A stretch of DNA of 64,000 bases from Myroides sp. JBRI-B21084 (GTDB lineage: Bacteria > Bacteroidota > Bacteroidia > Flavobacteriales > Flavobacteriaceae): NCBI RefSeq assembly GCF_030545015.1, contig NZ_CP120653.1, positions 1,054,001-1,118,000 on the forward strand, given 5' to 3'. Position 1 is the first letter of the stretch; each line of letters opens with the position of its first letter. Positions 40,254-47,528 of the stretch are shown piece by piece. The position numbers and the translations under genes were made by a program. The notes beneath the pieces are model-generated. The model did not search any database. It was not told where the DNA came from and was given only the letters and a program-made list of their open reading frames with translations.

Positions 40254-40490
40254 ATGTCAAGAGTTTGTCAAATTACAGGTAAGCGCGCGATGGTTGGTAA
40301 CAACGTATCACACGCTATGAACAAAACTAAGAGAAAGTTTTCTGTTAACTTAGTTAAAAAGCGTTTCTACATCGCTGAAGAGGATAGATGGGTAACTTTA
40401 AAAGTATCAACATCTGCATTAAAAACAATTAACAAAAAAGGTATTGCAGCAGTTTTAAAAGAAGCTAAAGCAAACGGATTATTAAAATAA
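40254..40490 (+). CDS. rpmB: Ribosomal protein bL28
   Basis: A 78-residue ribosomal protein with the signature [27 protein letters not shown] in shortened view ([17 protein letters not shown]). It leads a three-gene ribosomal operon with rpmG and a DUF4295 gene. Confidence 0.97.
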   Translation: MSRVCQITGKRAMVGNNVSHAMNKTKRKFSVNLVKKRFYIAEEDRWVTLKVSTSALKTINKKGIAAVLKEAKANGLLK

Positions 40491-40518
40491 TTCAGTTCAC
40501 CATTAAAATTTTATCAAG

Positions 40519-40707
40519 ATGGCAAAGAAAGCAAAAGGAAATAGAATTCAAGTAATTTTAGAGTGTACTGAGCATAAAGCAACTGGATTACCAGGTACAT
40601 CACGTTACATTACAACAAAAAACAAAAAAAATACTCCAGATAGAATGGAAATTAAAAAATTCAACCCTATCTTAAAGAGAGTAACTGTTCATAAAGAAAT
40701 TAAATAA
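40519..40707 (+). CDS. rpmG: Ribosomal protein bL33
   Basis: A 62-residue ribosomal protein ([19 protein letters not shown], then [20 protein letters not shown]). Only one cysteine is present, so it is the zinc-free (C-) form rather than the four-cysteine type. It is 28 bases after rpmB and 11 before the DUF4295 gene. Confidence 0.97.
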   Translation: MAKKAKGNRIQVILECTEHKATGLPGTSRYITTKNKKNTPDRMEIKKFNPILKRVTVHKEIK

Positions 40708-40718
40708 TTTAGTTAGTC

Positions 40719-40871
40719 ATGGCAAAGAAAACCGTTGCAACATTACAAGGAGCTTCAAAAAAATTAACCAAAGCTATTAAAATGGTTAAATCTCCAAAAA
40801 CAGGAGCTTACACGTTCGTTGAGTCAGTTATGGCTCCTGAATTAGTTGATGAATTTTTAGCAAAAAAATAA
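40719..40871 (+). CDS. DUF4295 family protein, probable ribosome-associated small protein
   Basis: A 50-residue basic protein, MAKKTVATLQGASKKLTKAI through SVMAPELVDEFLAKK. It belongs to the DUF4295 family, found next to rpmG across Bacteroidota. Its basic nature and fixed place in a ribosomal operon suggest a ribosomal or ribosome-binding protein; a lineage-specific large-subunit protein has been reported from flavobacterial ribosome structures, but I cannot confirm from sequence that it is this one. Confidence 0.88.
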   Translation: MAKKTVATLQGASKKLTKAIKMVKSPKTGAYTFVESVMAPELVDEFLAKK

Positions 40872-40891
40872 TCAATCAACAGTAAAGCATT

Positions 40892-40923
40892 AAAGCTATC
40901 TAATTTTTTAGATAGCTTTTTTT
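40892..40923 (+). terminator. Terminator after the ribosomal operon
   Basis: AAAGCTATCTAA pairs with TTAGATAGCTTT around a short T-rich loop, followed by a T-run. Confidence 0.88.
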
Positions 40924-40970
40924 ATTTAACTTGAAATGATATTTATCAAAAATTGTTAAATTAATATCTG

Positions 40971-40978
40971 TATATTTG
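40971..40978 (+). promoter_or_regulatory. -7 box of ftsY
   Basis: TATATTTG, a perfect -7 match 19 bases upstream of the ftsY ATG, with an ATTG at 40952-40955 as a possible -33 element at short spacing. Confidence 0.6.
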
Positions 40979-40997
40979 TTCCTTAAAATAAAAGAAT

Positions 40998-41951
40998 ATG
41001 AGTTTTTTTAAGCGTTTATTTTCATCTGATAAGAAAGAAACACTTGATAAAGGTCTTGAGAAATCAAAAACCTCTTTTTTTGATAAATTAACCAAAGCTG
41101 TTGCAGGTAAATCGAAAGTTGACGACGATGTTTTGGATAATTTAGAAGATGTTCTAATTACATCAGACGTAGGAGTAAACACTACACTGAAAATAATTAA
41201 TCGTATTGAAAAGCGTGTATCTGAAGATAAATATTTAGGTACAGAGGAATTGAATAAAATACTTCGCGATGAAATTTCAGGCTTACTTTCTGAAACAAAA
41301 TCTGGCGAAGCTACTGAATTTGAAGTACCTGCTAATAAAAAACCATACGTAATTATGGTTGTAGGTGTGAACGGTGTAGGTAAAACCACAACCATTGGTA
41401 AATTAGCCTATCAATTTAAAAAAGCAGGGCATAAAGTTGTATTAGGTGCAGCAGATACTTTTAGAGCAGCTGCTATTGATCAGCTACAAATTTGGGCAGA
41501 TCGCGTTCAAGTGCCTATTGTAAAACAGCAAATGGGTTCAGATCCTGCTTCGGTTGCTTTTGATACATTAGAGTCGGCTGTGGCTCAAAATGCCGATGTG
41601 GTAATTATTGATACTGCAGGACGTTTACACAATAAAGTTGGGTTAATGAATGAGCTAACCAAAGTGAAACGCGTTATGCAAAAAGTAATTGGCGATGCAC
41701 CACACGATGTAATGTTGGTTTTAGATGGATCAACCGGCCAAAATGCTTTTGAACAAGCAAAGCAATTTACCGCTGCAACTGAGGTGTCGTCATTAGCAGT
41801 TACAAAATTAGATGGTACTGCAAAAGGCGGGGTTGTTATAGGTATATCAGATCAATTCCAAATTCCTGTAAAATACATAGGGGTTGGCGAAGGTATTGAA
41901 GATTTACAAGTGTTTAATAAATATGAATTTGTTGATTCATTCTTTAAATAA
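40998..41951 (+). CDS. ftsY: Signal recognition particle receptor FtsY
   Basis: A 317-residue SRP-receptor GTPase that docks ribosome-nascent chain complexes at the inner membrane. The NG domain is complete: G1 GVNGVGKTTTIGKLA near 123, DTFRAAAIDQL near 155, G3 DTAGRLHNK near 208 and G4 TKLDGTAKGG near 273. The acidic A-domain is very short, as usual in Bacteroidota. Its stop overlaps the next start by one base. Confidence 0.96.
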   Translation: MSFFKRLFSSDKKETLDKGLEKSKTSFFDKLTKAVAGKSKVDDDVLDNLEDVLITSDVGVNTTLKIINRIEKRVSEDKYLGTEELNKILRDEISGLLSETKSGEATEFEVPANKKPYVIMVVGVNGVGKTTTIGKLAYQFKKAGHKVVLGAADTFRAAAIDQLQIWADRVQVPIVKQQMGSDPASVAFDTLESAVAQNADVVIIDTAGRLHNKVGLMNELTKVKRVMQKVIGDAPHDVMLVLDGSTGQNAFEQAKQFTAATEVSSLAVTKLDGTAKGGVVIGISDQFQIPVKYIGVGEGIEDLQVFNKYEFVDSFFK

Positions 41952-42373
41952 TGAAAAAGTTAATTAGTCTGCTTTTTTTAGGTTTTATTGTACTTTCATG
42001 TTCTAAGCCAATAACTACGGAAGAATTGAAAAATTTGAACGGTTATTGGGAGATTAGTGAAGTTAAAACTGAAGAAGGTAATAAAAAGGAATTTCAATCA
42101 AACAATAATGTCGATTTTTTTCAATTGCAAAACAAAGTTGGTACACGTACAAAAGTAGTTCCACAATTTAACGGTAAAGCGCAATCAAATGGTATTGTGG
42201 AAAAATTTACGGTTATTGATTCTGCAAATGCTACCTATTTAAAATACCAAACAGATTTTGCTAAATGGACCGAAAAAATTGAAGAAGTGACTAATGAAAA
42301 GTTAGTAATTATTAATAATAATAAAATAAAATACACTTACAAACGCTTTACGCCCGTAACTATCAATGAATAA
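41951..42373 (+). CDS. Lipoprotein of unknown function
   Basis: A 140-residue lipoprotein (lipobox VLSCS near residue 17). The mature part opens LKNLNGYWEISEVKTEEG, the kind of start seen in lipocalin-like proteins, and is probably a small beta barrel. Function unknown. It overlaps ftsY by one base and the DUF721 gene by eight, so it is co-transcribed. Confidence 0.7.
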   Translation: MKKLISLLFLGFIVLSCSKPITTEELKNLNGYWEISEVKTEEGNKKEFQSNNNVDFFQLQNKVGTRTKVVPQFNGKAQSNGIVEKFTVIDSANATYLKYQTDFAKWTEKIEEVTNEKLVIINNNKIKYTYKRFTPVTINE

Positions 42374-42683
42374 TAAAAAATTTAATCCGCATAAAAGGTT
42401 ACACGAAGAATCATCGATACAAGACGTTTTAGGAAAAATGATAGAAGGCTATAATTTAGAAAAAGGCTTTAATAAACTAAATGTACGTGAAGCTTGGGTA
42501 AATTTATTAGGGCCTGGTATTGCAAATTATACAAAGCAAATAGAATTGCGTAACAATACCTTGTTTGTTGAACTATCATCAAATGTTTTAAGAGAAGAAC
42601 TAAGTTACGGTATTGACAAAATTATTAAAATGATAAACGAAAGTTTAGGTAAAGAAATTGTAAAAAAAATTATATTAAAGTAA
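42366..42683 (+). CDS. DUF721 (DciA-like) protein
   Basis: A 105-residue protein with the DUF721 pattern: LREAWVNLLGPGIANYT then LRNNTLFVELSSNVLREELSYG. DciA of this family loads or recruits the replicative helicase in bacteria lacking DnaC; that role is possible here but not shown. It overlaps the lipoprotein gene by eight bases. Confidence 0.85.
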   Translation: MNNKKFNPHKRLHEESSIQDVLGKMIEGYNLEKGFNKLNVREAWVNLLGPGIANYTKQIELRNNTLFVELSSNVLREELSYGIDKIIKMINESLGKEIVKKIILK

Positions 42684-42710
42684 CTCATATTTTTATGAGT
42701 TATTTTTTTT
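42681..42710 (+). terminator. Terminator after the ftsY operon
   Basis: TAACTCATA pairs with TATGAGTTA around a short T loop, followed by eight T residues, overlapping the DUF721 stop. Confidence 0.85.
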
Positions 42711-42727
42711 GGCATTAAAAAAAATTG

Positions 42728-42735
42728 TATATTCG
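42728..42735 (+). promoter_or_regulatory. Probable -7 box of the T9SS cargo gene
   Basis: TATATTCG, one mismatch to TAnnTTTG, 18 bases before the ATG. Confidence 0.4.
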
Positions 42736-42753
42736 ATTAAAATATAATGCATT

Positions 42754-44064
42754 ATGAAAAGAACAATACTTTTAACAGCAGTTTTATTAACAACAATTTC
42801 AGTTGGAGCTCAAAATTTTGGAAGCCGTGCAACGTTTTGGTTAAAGCCAGAAAAAATTAGAAATACAAAAAGCGCATTAAATAAAAATGCAATTTTAAAT
42901 GGCAATACCAATCAATCGTTAACAGCACCAATCGGTCAAGGGCAATCAAACGTTTATTTTGTTTTTAAATCAGAAGATGATGTTGAGAAAGAGTTAATGA
43001 ACTACACTTTTACTTGTACGCAACACAGTGTTACAACGCAAACAATTAATTATCCCGATCCAGTTGCAAAGGAATTAAAACGTAGAACAGGAGCAATTGT
43101 ACGCTATAATTTTAATTATCCTAACGCAACAGGCGATAAAAATTACGTAACTGTAATAGATCAACCAAACGATTTAACCAATATTTACGAAGTAATTTAT
43201 GTAAACGATGCCTTTACAGAATTAGATCATAAAAAAATTCAAAGTTATTTAACGGTTAAGTACGGAATTTCTTTAGTAAATCCAGCTAATTACGTTGATT
43301 CTAACGGTAATCAAACTTGGAATAATCAATTAAATACTACCTACAATAATTTTATTACAGGTGTAGGCCGTAGTGATTATTTTGGTTTAAATAAATTAGA
43401 AACAATCAATTCTATAGACAATCGTTTAGCCATAAGCTCAGAAGGTTTTGCTGATAATGAATTTGTGTTTTTTGGAACCAACAATCAAAATACAAATTTT
43501 AAAGCCGAAAACGGTGTTGAATTGTTAGATTCATCATGGTTGGTGCAAACAAATCAAAAACCAGCAGTTACAACTTTACGTTTTAATGTTGGGCAACCAA
43601 AAACAACAGGTACTTATCAACTGTTAATTAATCAAACAGATTCTTCATTCACAAATAATGAAAAAGTATTGAAAGTTGAAGGTAAGGTAGAAGATAATCA
43701 AATTGTTTTTGAAAATGTTGTTTTTGATACCGACGGTAATGGATACGATACATTTACTATAGCTCATTCTACACAAGCTAAACAAACAACAAAACCTGAA
43801 GTGGTTATAAATAAAGGTGCAAAAGTAAATGCTTTTCCTAACCCAGCGAATATTAACGAAACAGTTAGTGTAACTTATGATTTTGGTAAACCAACCGATT
43901 TAAATATTCATGTTTTTACTTTAGATCGTAAACTAGTTACTAAAAAAGAAGTTAATAATATTGAAAATTATGTGTTTGATACTCAATTTACATCAAACGG
44001 AATTTATTTAATAGTTTCAACATACAATGGCGAAGTTACAACAAGCAGAATTGTAGTTAAATAA
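42754..44064 (+). CDS. Secreted protein with type IX secretion C-terminal domain
   Basis: A 436-residue exported protein. An N-terminal Sec signal (MKRTILLTAVLLTTISVGAQ) is followed by an unrecognised body with LTVKYGISLVNPANYVDSNGN and NFITGVGRSDYFGLNK, a pattern common in large flavobacterial surface proteins. The C-terminal ~80 residues (AFPNPANINETVSVTYD, ending NGIYLIVSTYNGEV) are a type A T9SS sorting domain. It is likely released or surface-bound; the function of the body is unknown. Confidence 0.85.
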   Translation: MKRTILLTAVLLTTISVGAQNFGSRATFWLKPEKIRNTKSALNKNAILNGNTNQSLTAPIGQGQSNVYFVFKSEDDVEKELMNYTFTCTQHSVTTQTINYPDPVAKELKRRTGAIVRYNFNYPNATGDKNYVTVIDQPNDLTNIYEVIYVNDAFTELDHKKIQSYLTVKYGISLVNPANYVDSNGNQTWNNQLNTTYNNFITGVGRSDYFGLNKLETINSIDNRLAISSEGFADNEFVFFGTNNQNTNFKAENGVELLDSSWLVQTNQKPAVTTLRFNVGQPKTTGTYQLLINQTDSSFTNNEKVLKVEGKVEDNQIVFENVVFDTDGNGYDTFTIAHSTQAKQTTKPEVVINKGAKVNAFPNPANINETVSVTYDFGKPTDLNIHVFTLDRKLVTKKEVNNIENYVFDTQFTSNGIYLIVSTYNGEVTTSRIVVK

Positions 44065-44085
44065 GCCAAGCTTAATTATAAACTT

Positions 44086-44116
44086 AACACCCTTTGTAAA
44101 AAGGGTGTTTTTTTTT
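44086..44116 (+). terminator. Terminator after the T9SS cargo gene
   Basis: AACACCCTTT pairs with AAAGGGTGTT around GTAA, then a T-run. Confidence 0.92.
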
Positions 44117-44130
44117 CGTTTTAATTATTG

Positions 44131-44138
44131 TACATTTG
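44131..44138 (+). promoter_or_regulatory. -7 box of idi, decides the start
   Basis: TACATTTG, 15 bases upstream of the ATG at 44154. A more distal ATG (44136) sits inside this box and would not be transcribed. Confidence 0.6.
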
Positions 44139-44153
44139 ATTTTTGTACAAAAT

Positions 44154-44687
44154 ATGGCAAGTGAAGAACAAGTAATATTGGTTAACCATAACGACGAACC
44201 TATTGGTTTAATGGAAAAAATTGAAGCACACGAAAAAGCTTTATTACATAGGGCGTTTTCAGTTTTTGTTTTAAACAATAAAAATCAAATCATGTTACAA
44301 CAACGCGCCGCTCATAAATACCATTCCCCGTTATTGTGGACAAACACGTGTTGCAGTCATCAGCGGGTTGGTGAAACAAATTTACAAGCAGGTACACGCC
44401 GTTTACAAGAAGAAATGGGATTTACAACACCTTTGAAAGAGGTTTTTTCATTTATTTACAAAGCACCTTTTGATAATGGACTCACCGAACATGAATACGA
44501 TCATGTAATGATAGGTTATTATAATGATGAGCCAATAATTAATAAAAACGAAGTTGAAAATTGGAAATGGATGAATGCAGAAGATATTAAAAACGATATG
44601 CAATTAAATCCTCAAAATTATACCGCTTGGTTTAAAATAATTTTCGATAAATTTTATCATTACATTCAGCAAGCAAAGCAAAGTTAA
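44154..44687 (+). CDS. idi: Isopentenyl-diphosphate delta-isomerase, type I
   Basis: A 177-residue Nudix-fold isomerase interconverting IPP and DMAPP. The catalytic Cys lies in WTNTCCSHQ (near 62-70) and the Nudix-like Glu residues in RRLQEEMGF (near 82). Metal His residues appear in ALLHRAFSVF and CSHQR. The start MASEEQVILVNHNDE at 44154 is chosen because the promoter lies over the earlier ATG. queD follows three bases after its stop. Confidence 0.95.
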   Translation: MASEEQVILVNHNDEPIGLMEKIEAHEKALLHRAFSVFVLNNKNQIMLQQRAAHKYHSPLLWTNTCCSHQRVGETNLQAGTRRLQEEMGFTTPLKEVFSFIYKAPFDNGLTEHEYDHVMIGYYNDEPIINKNEVENWKWMNAEDIKNDMQLNPQNYTAWFKIIFDKFYHYIQQAKQS

Positions 44688-44690
44688 GGT

Positions 44691-45101
44691 ATGAGAGTTA
44701 CAGTTTGCAGAAATGCGCACTTTAATGCAGCGCACCGTTTACACAGAAAAGATTGGACAAACGAACAAAATCAGCTAGTATTTGATAAATGTAACAATCC
44801 TAATTTTCACGGTCATAATTATGAATTAATTGTTGAAGTTACTGGTACTGTAAACCCAGAAACAGGTTATGTTATTGATATTAAAGAACTAAGTAACCTT
44901 ATTTATGAAGAAGTAGAGGTGCCTTTTGACCACAAAAATCTGAATTTAGATGTTCCAGAATTTAAAGAGTTAAATCCAACGGCAGAACATATTGCCTATG
45001 TAATTTGGCATAAATTACGCAAACGTTTACCACTAAAATTAGATTTAGAAATAATATTATACGAAACACCTAGAAATTTTGTAAAGTATTGTGGTTTATA
45101 A
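44691..45101 (+). CDS. queD: 6-carboxytetrahydropterin synthase (QueD/PTPS family)
   Basis: A 136-residue enzyme of the pterin/queuosine route. Zinc ligands and active site are visible: FNAAHRLH (His near 15), KCNNPNFHGHNYEL (Cys near 36, two zinc His near 42-44), DHKNLN and a C-terminal Glu (LYETPRN). The KCNNPNFHGHNYEL form is the standard bacterial QueD signature. queA, of the same modification pathway, lies at 5055. Confidence 0.93.
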   Translation: MRVTVCRNAHFNAAHRLHRKDWTNEQNQLVFDKCNNPNFHGHNYELIVEVTGTVNPETGYVIDIKELSNLIYEEVEVPFDHKNLNLDVPEFKELNPTAEHIAYVIWHKLRKRLPLKLDLEIILYETPRNFVKYCGL

Positions 45102-45170
45102 TAATTTTAAAAAAAAGCAAAACATAAAATTTGTAAATTGCAACCTTAAAATATTGGAATAAGAAAAAAA

Positions 45171-46184
45171 TTGAATTCTACAAACAAACATATAAATAAC
45201 CAACCCAATTCTAATCAATTTATAGCATATCCGCTGTACTTTAAACCAATTTTAAAAGATAGAATTTGGGGTGGCGATAAATTAAAAAACTTAGGAAAAG
45301 AATTACCAAACAATAATATTGGCGAAAGTTGGGAAATTTCAATGATTGATACCAATACAAATTTGGTAACAAATGGCTTTTATCAGGGCAAAAGCTTAGC
45401 AGAATTAATACAAATGTTTCCAACACAAATTTTAGGAACAAAAGTATTTCAAAAATACGGTAGCCAATTTCCATTACTATTTAAATTTTTAGACGCTAAA
45501 ACCGATTTATCAATTCAGTTGCATCCAAATAATGAATTAGCACAAAAACGTCATAATTCATTTGGAAAAACCGAAATGTGGTATATCATGCAAGCCGATG
45601 AAAATGCAAGAATAATAGTAGGTTTTAAAAACGATAGTTCGTCAACAGAATATTTATCGCATTTAAAAAATAAAACACTACCAAGTGTTTTACAAGAATA
45701 TTATGTAAAAAAAGGCGATGTTTTTTTTATTGAAACGGGTACAATTCATGCAATTGGTGGTGGTATATTATTAGCAGAAATTCAACAAACATCAGATATT
45801 ACGTATCGTGTTTATGATTGGGATAGGGTAGATGAGCAAGGAAATGCACGTGAATTGCACGTAGATTTAGCTTTAGATGCAATTGATTATAAGTTCAAAA
45901 ATCCTAAAATAGACTACCCAAAAACAACCAATGAACAAGTAAATTTAGTAAGTTGTCCGTTTTTTACAACCAACATAATTAGTTTAACAGCATCTTACCA
46001 AATACAAAAAAATAACGACTGTTTTTTGGTGTATATTTGCACCGAAGGAAACGCACAGATTAACATAAACAATCAAGTTTTTGAATTAAACGCAGGAAAA
46101 ACAATTTTAATACCTGCACAACTTACAAATCTTGAATTTACAGGTAATGCAACCTTATTAGAAGTATTTATTAACGAAATATAA
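45171..46184 (+). CDS. manA: Mannose-6-phosphate isomerase, class I
   Basis: A 337-residue zinc isomerase linking fructose-6-phosphate to mannose-6-phosphate for GDP-sugar supply. The cupin core shows KDRIWGGDKL, LSIQLHPNNELA (zinc Gln/His), GKTEMWYIM (zinc Glu) and ETGTIHAIGGGILLAEIQQ (zinc His). No ATG lies near the conserved start; TTG at 45171 is the only plausible initiation codon, giving a ~20-residue polar lead. The 88-residue gene follows six bases after its stop. Confidence 0.93.
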   Translation: MNSTNKHINNQPNSNQFIAYPLYFKPILKDRIWGGDKLKNLGKELPNNNIGESWEISMIDTNTNLVTNGFYQGKSLAELIQMFPTQILGTKVFQKYGSQFPLLFKFLDAKTDLSIQLHPNNELAQKRHNSFGKTEMWYIMQADENARIIVGFKNDSSSTEYLSHLKNKTLPSVLQEYYVKKGDVFFIETGTIHAIGGGILLAEIQQTSDITYRVYDWDRVDEQGNARELHVDLALDAIDYKFKNPKIDYPKTTNEQVNLVSCPFFTTNIISLTASYQIQKNNDCFLVYICTEGNAQININNQVFELNAGKTILIPAQLTNLEFTGNATLLEVFINEI

Positions 46185-46189
46185 TTATT

Positions 46190-46456
46190 ATGGCAAATGT
46201 TAGAAATTTAAAGAAAGACATTAATTTTGTTTTAGGAGATATTATTGAAGCAGTTTATATTTGGGAAATGTCTACCCAAGGAAAACCAACAGATAAATCG
46301 CAAGCTATAATTGATGAAGCTATTGAAAAGTTTGATTCTTTAATTACTAAAGTAAACGAAAAAAAGGTTGAAAATAAAAAATCACATTTCAAAGCAATTT
46401 ATTCAGATTTAGAAGAAACTGCAAATCAATTAGTTGAAAAAATTAACGAATTATAG
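46190..46456 (+). CDS. Small conserved protein of unknown function (88 residues)
   Basis: Starts MANVRNLKKDINFVLGDIIE. It is helical and charged, soluble, with heptad-like spacing in its C-terminal half (KSHFKAIYSDLEETANQLVEK). No catalytic motif is seen. It is coupled closely to manA (six-base gap). I know no function. Confidence 0.65.
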   Translation: MANVRNLKKDINFVLGDIIEAVYIWEMSTQGKPTDKSQAIIDEAIEKFDSLITKVNEKKVENKKSHFKAIYSDLEETANQLVEKINEL

Positions 46457-46489
46457 AGAAAAAAATCTATAAAAAATTTACGGAAACCC

Positions 46490-46519
46490 TTGTAAAATCA
46501 AAAAACAGCAGTATATTTG
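46490..46519 (+). promoter_or_regulatory. Promoter of the tRNA-Thr array
   Basis: TTG at 46490-46492 and TATATTTG at 46512-46519, spaced 19 bases, 16 bases upstream of the first tRNA. Confidence 0.7.
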
Positions 46520-46535
46520 CATCCGTAAATGAGTC

Positions 46536-46609
46536 GCCTCTGTAGCTCAGCTGGCTAGAGCAGCTGATTTGTAATCAGCAGGTCGTGGGTTCGAGTCCCT
46601 CCAGAGGCT
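46536..46609 (+). tRNA. tRNA-Thr (anticodon TGT), copy 1
   Basis: Acceptor GCCTCTG pairs with CAGAGGC, the anticodon loop is TTTGTAA (TGT), the T arm is GTGGGTTCGAGTCCC-like, and the discriminator is T. CCA is not encoded. Confidence 0.95.
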
Positions 46610-46642
46610 CAAGTTCTTTTAAAATTGAAAAAATTAAGTTTT

Positions 46643-46716
46643 GCCTCTGTAGCTCAGCTGGCTAGAGCAGCTGATTTGTAATCAGCAGGTCGTGGGTTCG
46701 AGTCCCTCCAGAGGCT
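46643..46716 (+). tRNA. tRNA-Thr (anticodon TGT), copy 2
   Basis: Identical over 74 bases to copy 1, with a 33-base spacer of different sequence between them. Confidence 0.95.
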
Positions 46717-46749
46717 CAATTTTCAATTTAAAATAATACATTTACATTT

Positions 46750-46823
46750 GCCTCTGTAGCTCAGCTGGCTAGAGCAGCTGATTTGTAATCAGCAGGTCGT
46801 GGGTTCGAGTCCCTCCAGAGGCT
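46750..46823 (+). tRNA. tRNA-Thr (anticodon TGT), copy 3
   Basis: Identical over 74 bases to copies 1 and 2, with a 33-base spacer before it. A terminator follows at once. Confidence 0.95.
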
Positions 46824-46828
46824 CAAAA

Positions 46829-46860
46829 AAACTTCTAAAGAAATTTAGAGGTTTTTTTTT
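46829..46860 (+). terminator. Terminator of the tRNA-Thr array
   Basis: AACTTCTAAA pairs with TTTAGAGGTT (one G-T pair) around GAAA, then a T-run, six bases after copy 3. Confidence 0.85.
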
Positions 46861-46887
46861 GCTTTAAACTTTTGTAATAAGACATAA

Positions 46888-46922
46888 AAAAATCGGAAGT
46901 TTTCTACTTCCGATTTTTTTTA
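46888..46922. terminator. Bidirectional terminator serving ppa
   Basis: AAATCGGAAG pairs with CTTCCGATTT around TTTTCTA-type loop, flanked by A- and T-runs, just before the ppa stop. Confidence 0.85.
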
Positions 46923-46935
46923 TTTTAAACCTTTA

Positions 46936-47463
46936 TTATTTAACAATACTGAATGATTGTTGTTTTTCTACAGGTAATTGCGCAAAACGCTCTTGGCATT
47001 CTTTAATCATTGCAATTGCAGCAGCTTTATCGCCAAAACCGTTAATTTCAACTTTTTTGTTTTCTAAATCTTTGTAAACTTTAAAGAAATGTTCAATTTC
47101 TTTAATTAAGTGTTTATTTATGTCGTTTAAATCGTTTAATTCACGCATTAAAGGATCTCCAGTAGGAACACATATAATTTTTTCGTCGTTACCTTTATCA
47201 TCTGCCATATAAAAAACGCCAATTGGTTTTACTTCCATTAATAAACCTGGAATTGTAGGTTCGGTTGTTAAAACTAAAACGTCTAATGGGTCGTTATCTA
47301 AAGCTAAAGTTTCAGGAATAAAACCGTAATCTGTTGGATATTTCATTGAAGAAAATAATAAACGATCAAATCGCATCATTTTCAAATCAAAATCAAATTC
47401 GTATTTATTTCTACTTCCTGCAGGAATTTCGATGAATACATCGAATTGTTCAACGTTTGTCAT
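46936..47463 (-). CDS. ppa: Inorganic pyrophosphatase (family I)
   Basis: A 175-residue soluble pyrophosphatase. EIPAGSRNKYEFD (near 12-24), YPTDYGFIPETL (near 43-54) and the metal cluster DNDPLDVLVL (near 57-66) are the family-I signature. It drives biosynthetic reactions by removing PPi. Confidence 0.96.
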   Translation of the reverse strand: MTNVEQFDVFIEIPAGSRNKYEFDFDLKMMRFDRLLFSSMKYPTDYGFIPETLALDNDPLDVLVLTTEPTIPGLLMEVKPIGVFYMADDKGNDEKIICVPTGDPLMRELNDLNDINKHLIKEIEHFFKVYKDLENKKVEINGFGDKAAAIAMIKECQERFAQLPVEKQQSFSIVK

Positions 47464-47496
47464 ATCTGTATATTTTCTTTATTTCAAAATTGGTTG

Positions 47497-47504
47497 CAAA
47501 AGTA
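47497..47504 (-). promoter_or_regulatory. -7 box of ppa
   Basis: Reads TACTTTTG on the minus strand, 33 bases upstream of the ppa ATG. Confidence 0.6.
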
Positions 47505-47528
47505 CGTTAAAATTCAGTTTCTTACAAA

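Noticed and set aside
44136..44153. Six-residue longer idi
   Set aside because: The ATG at 44136 lies inside the promoter -7 box at 44131-44138.
46536..46823. CRISPR array suggested by three 74-base repeats with short spacers
   Set aside because: The repeats fold as tRNA-Thr with a TGT anticodon and are followed by a terminator; no cas genes are present.
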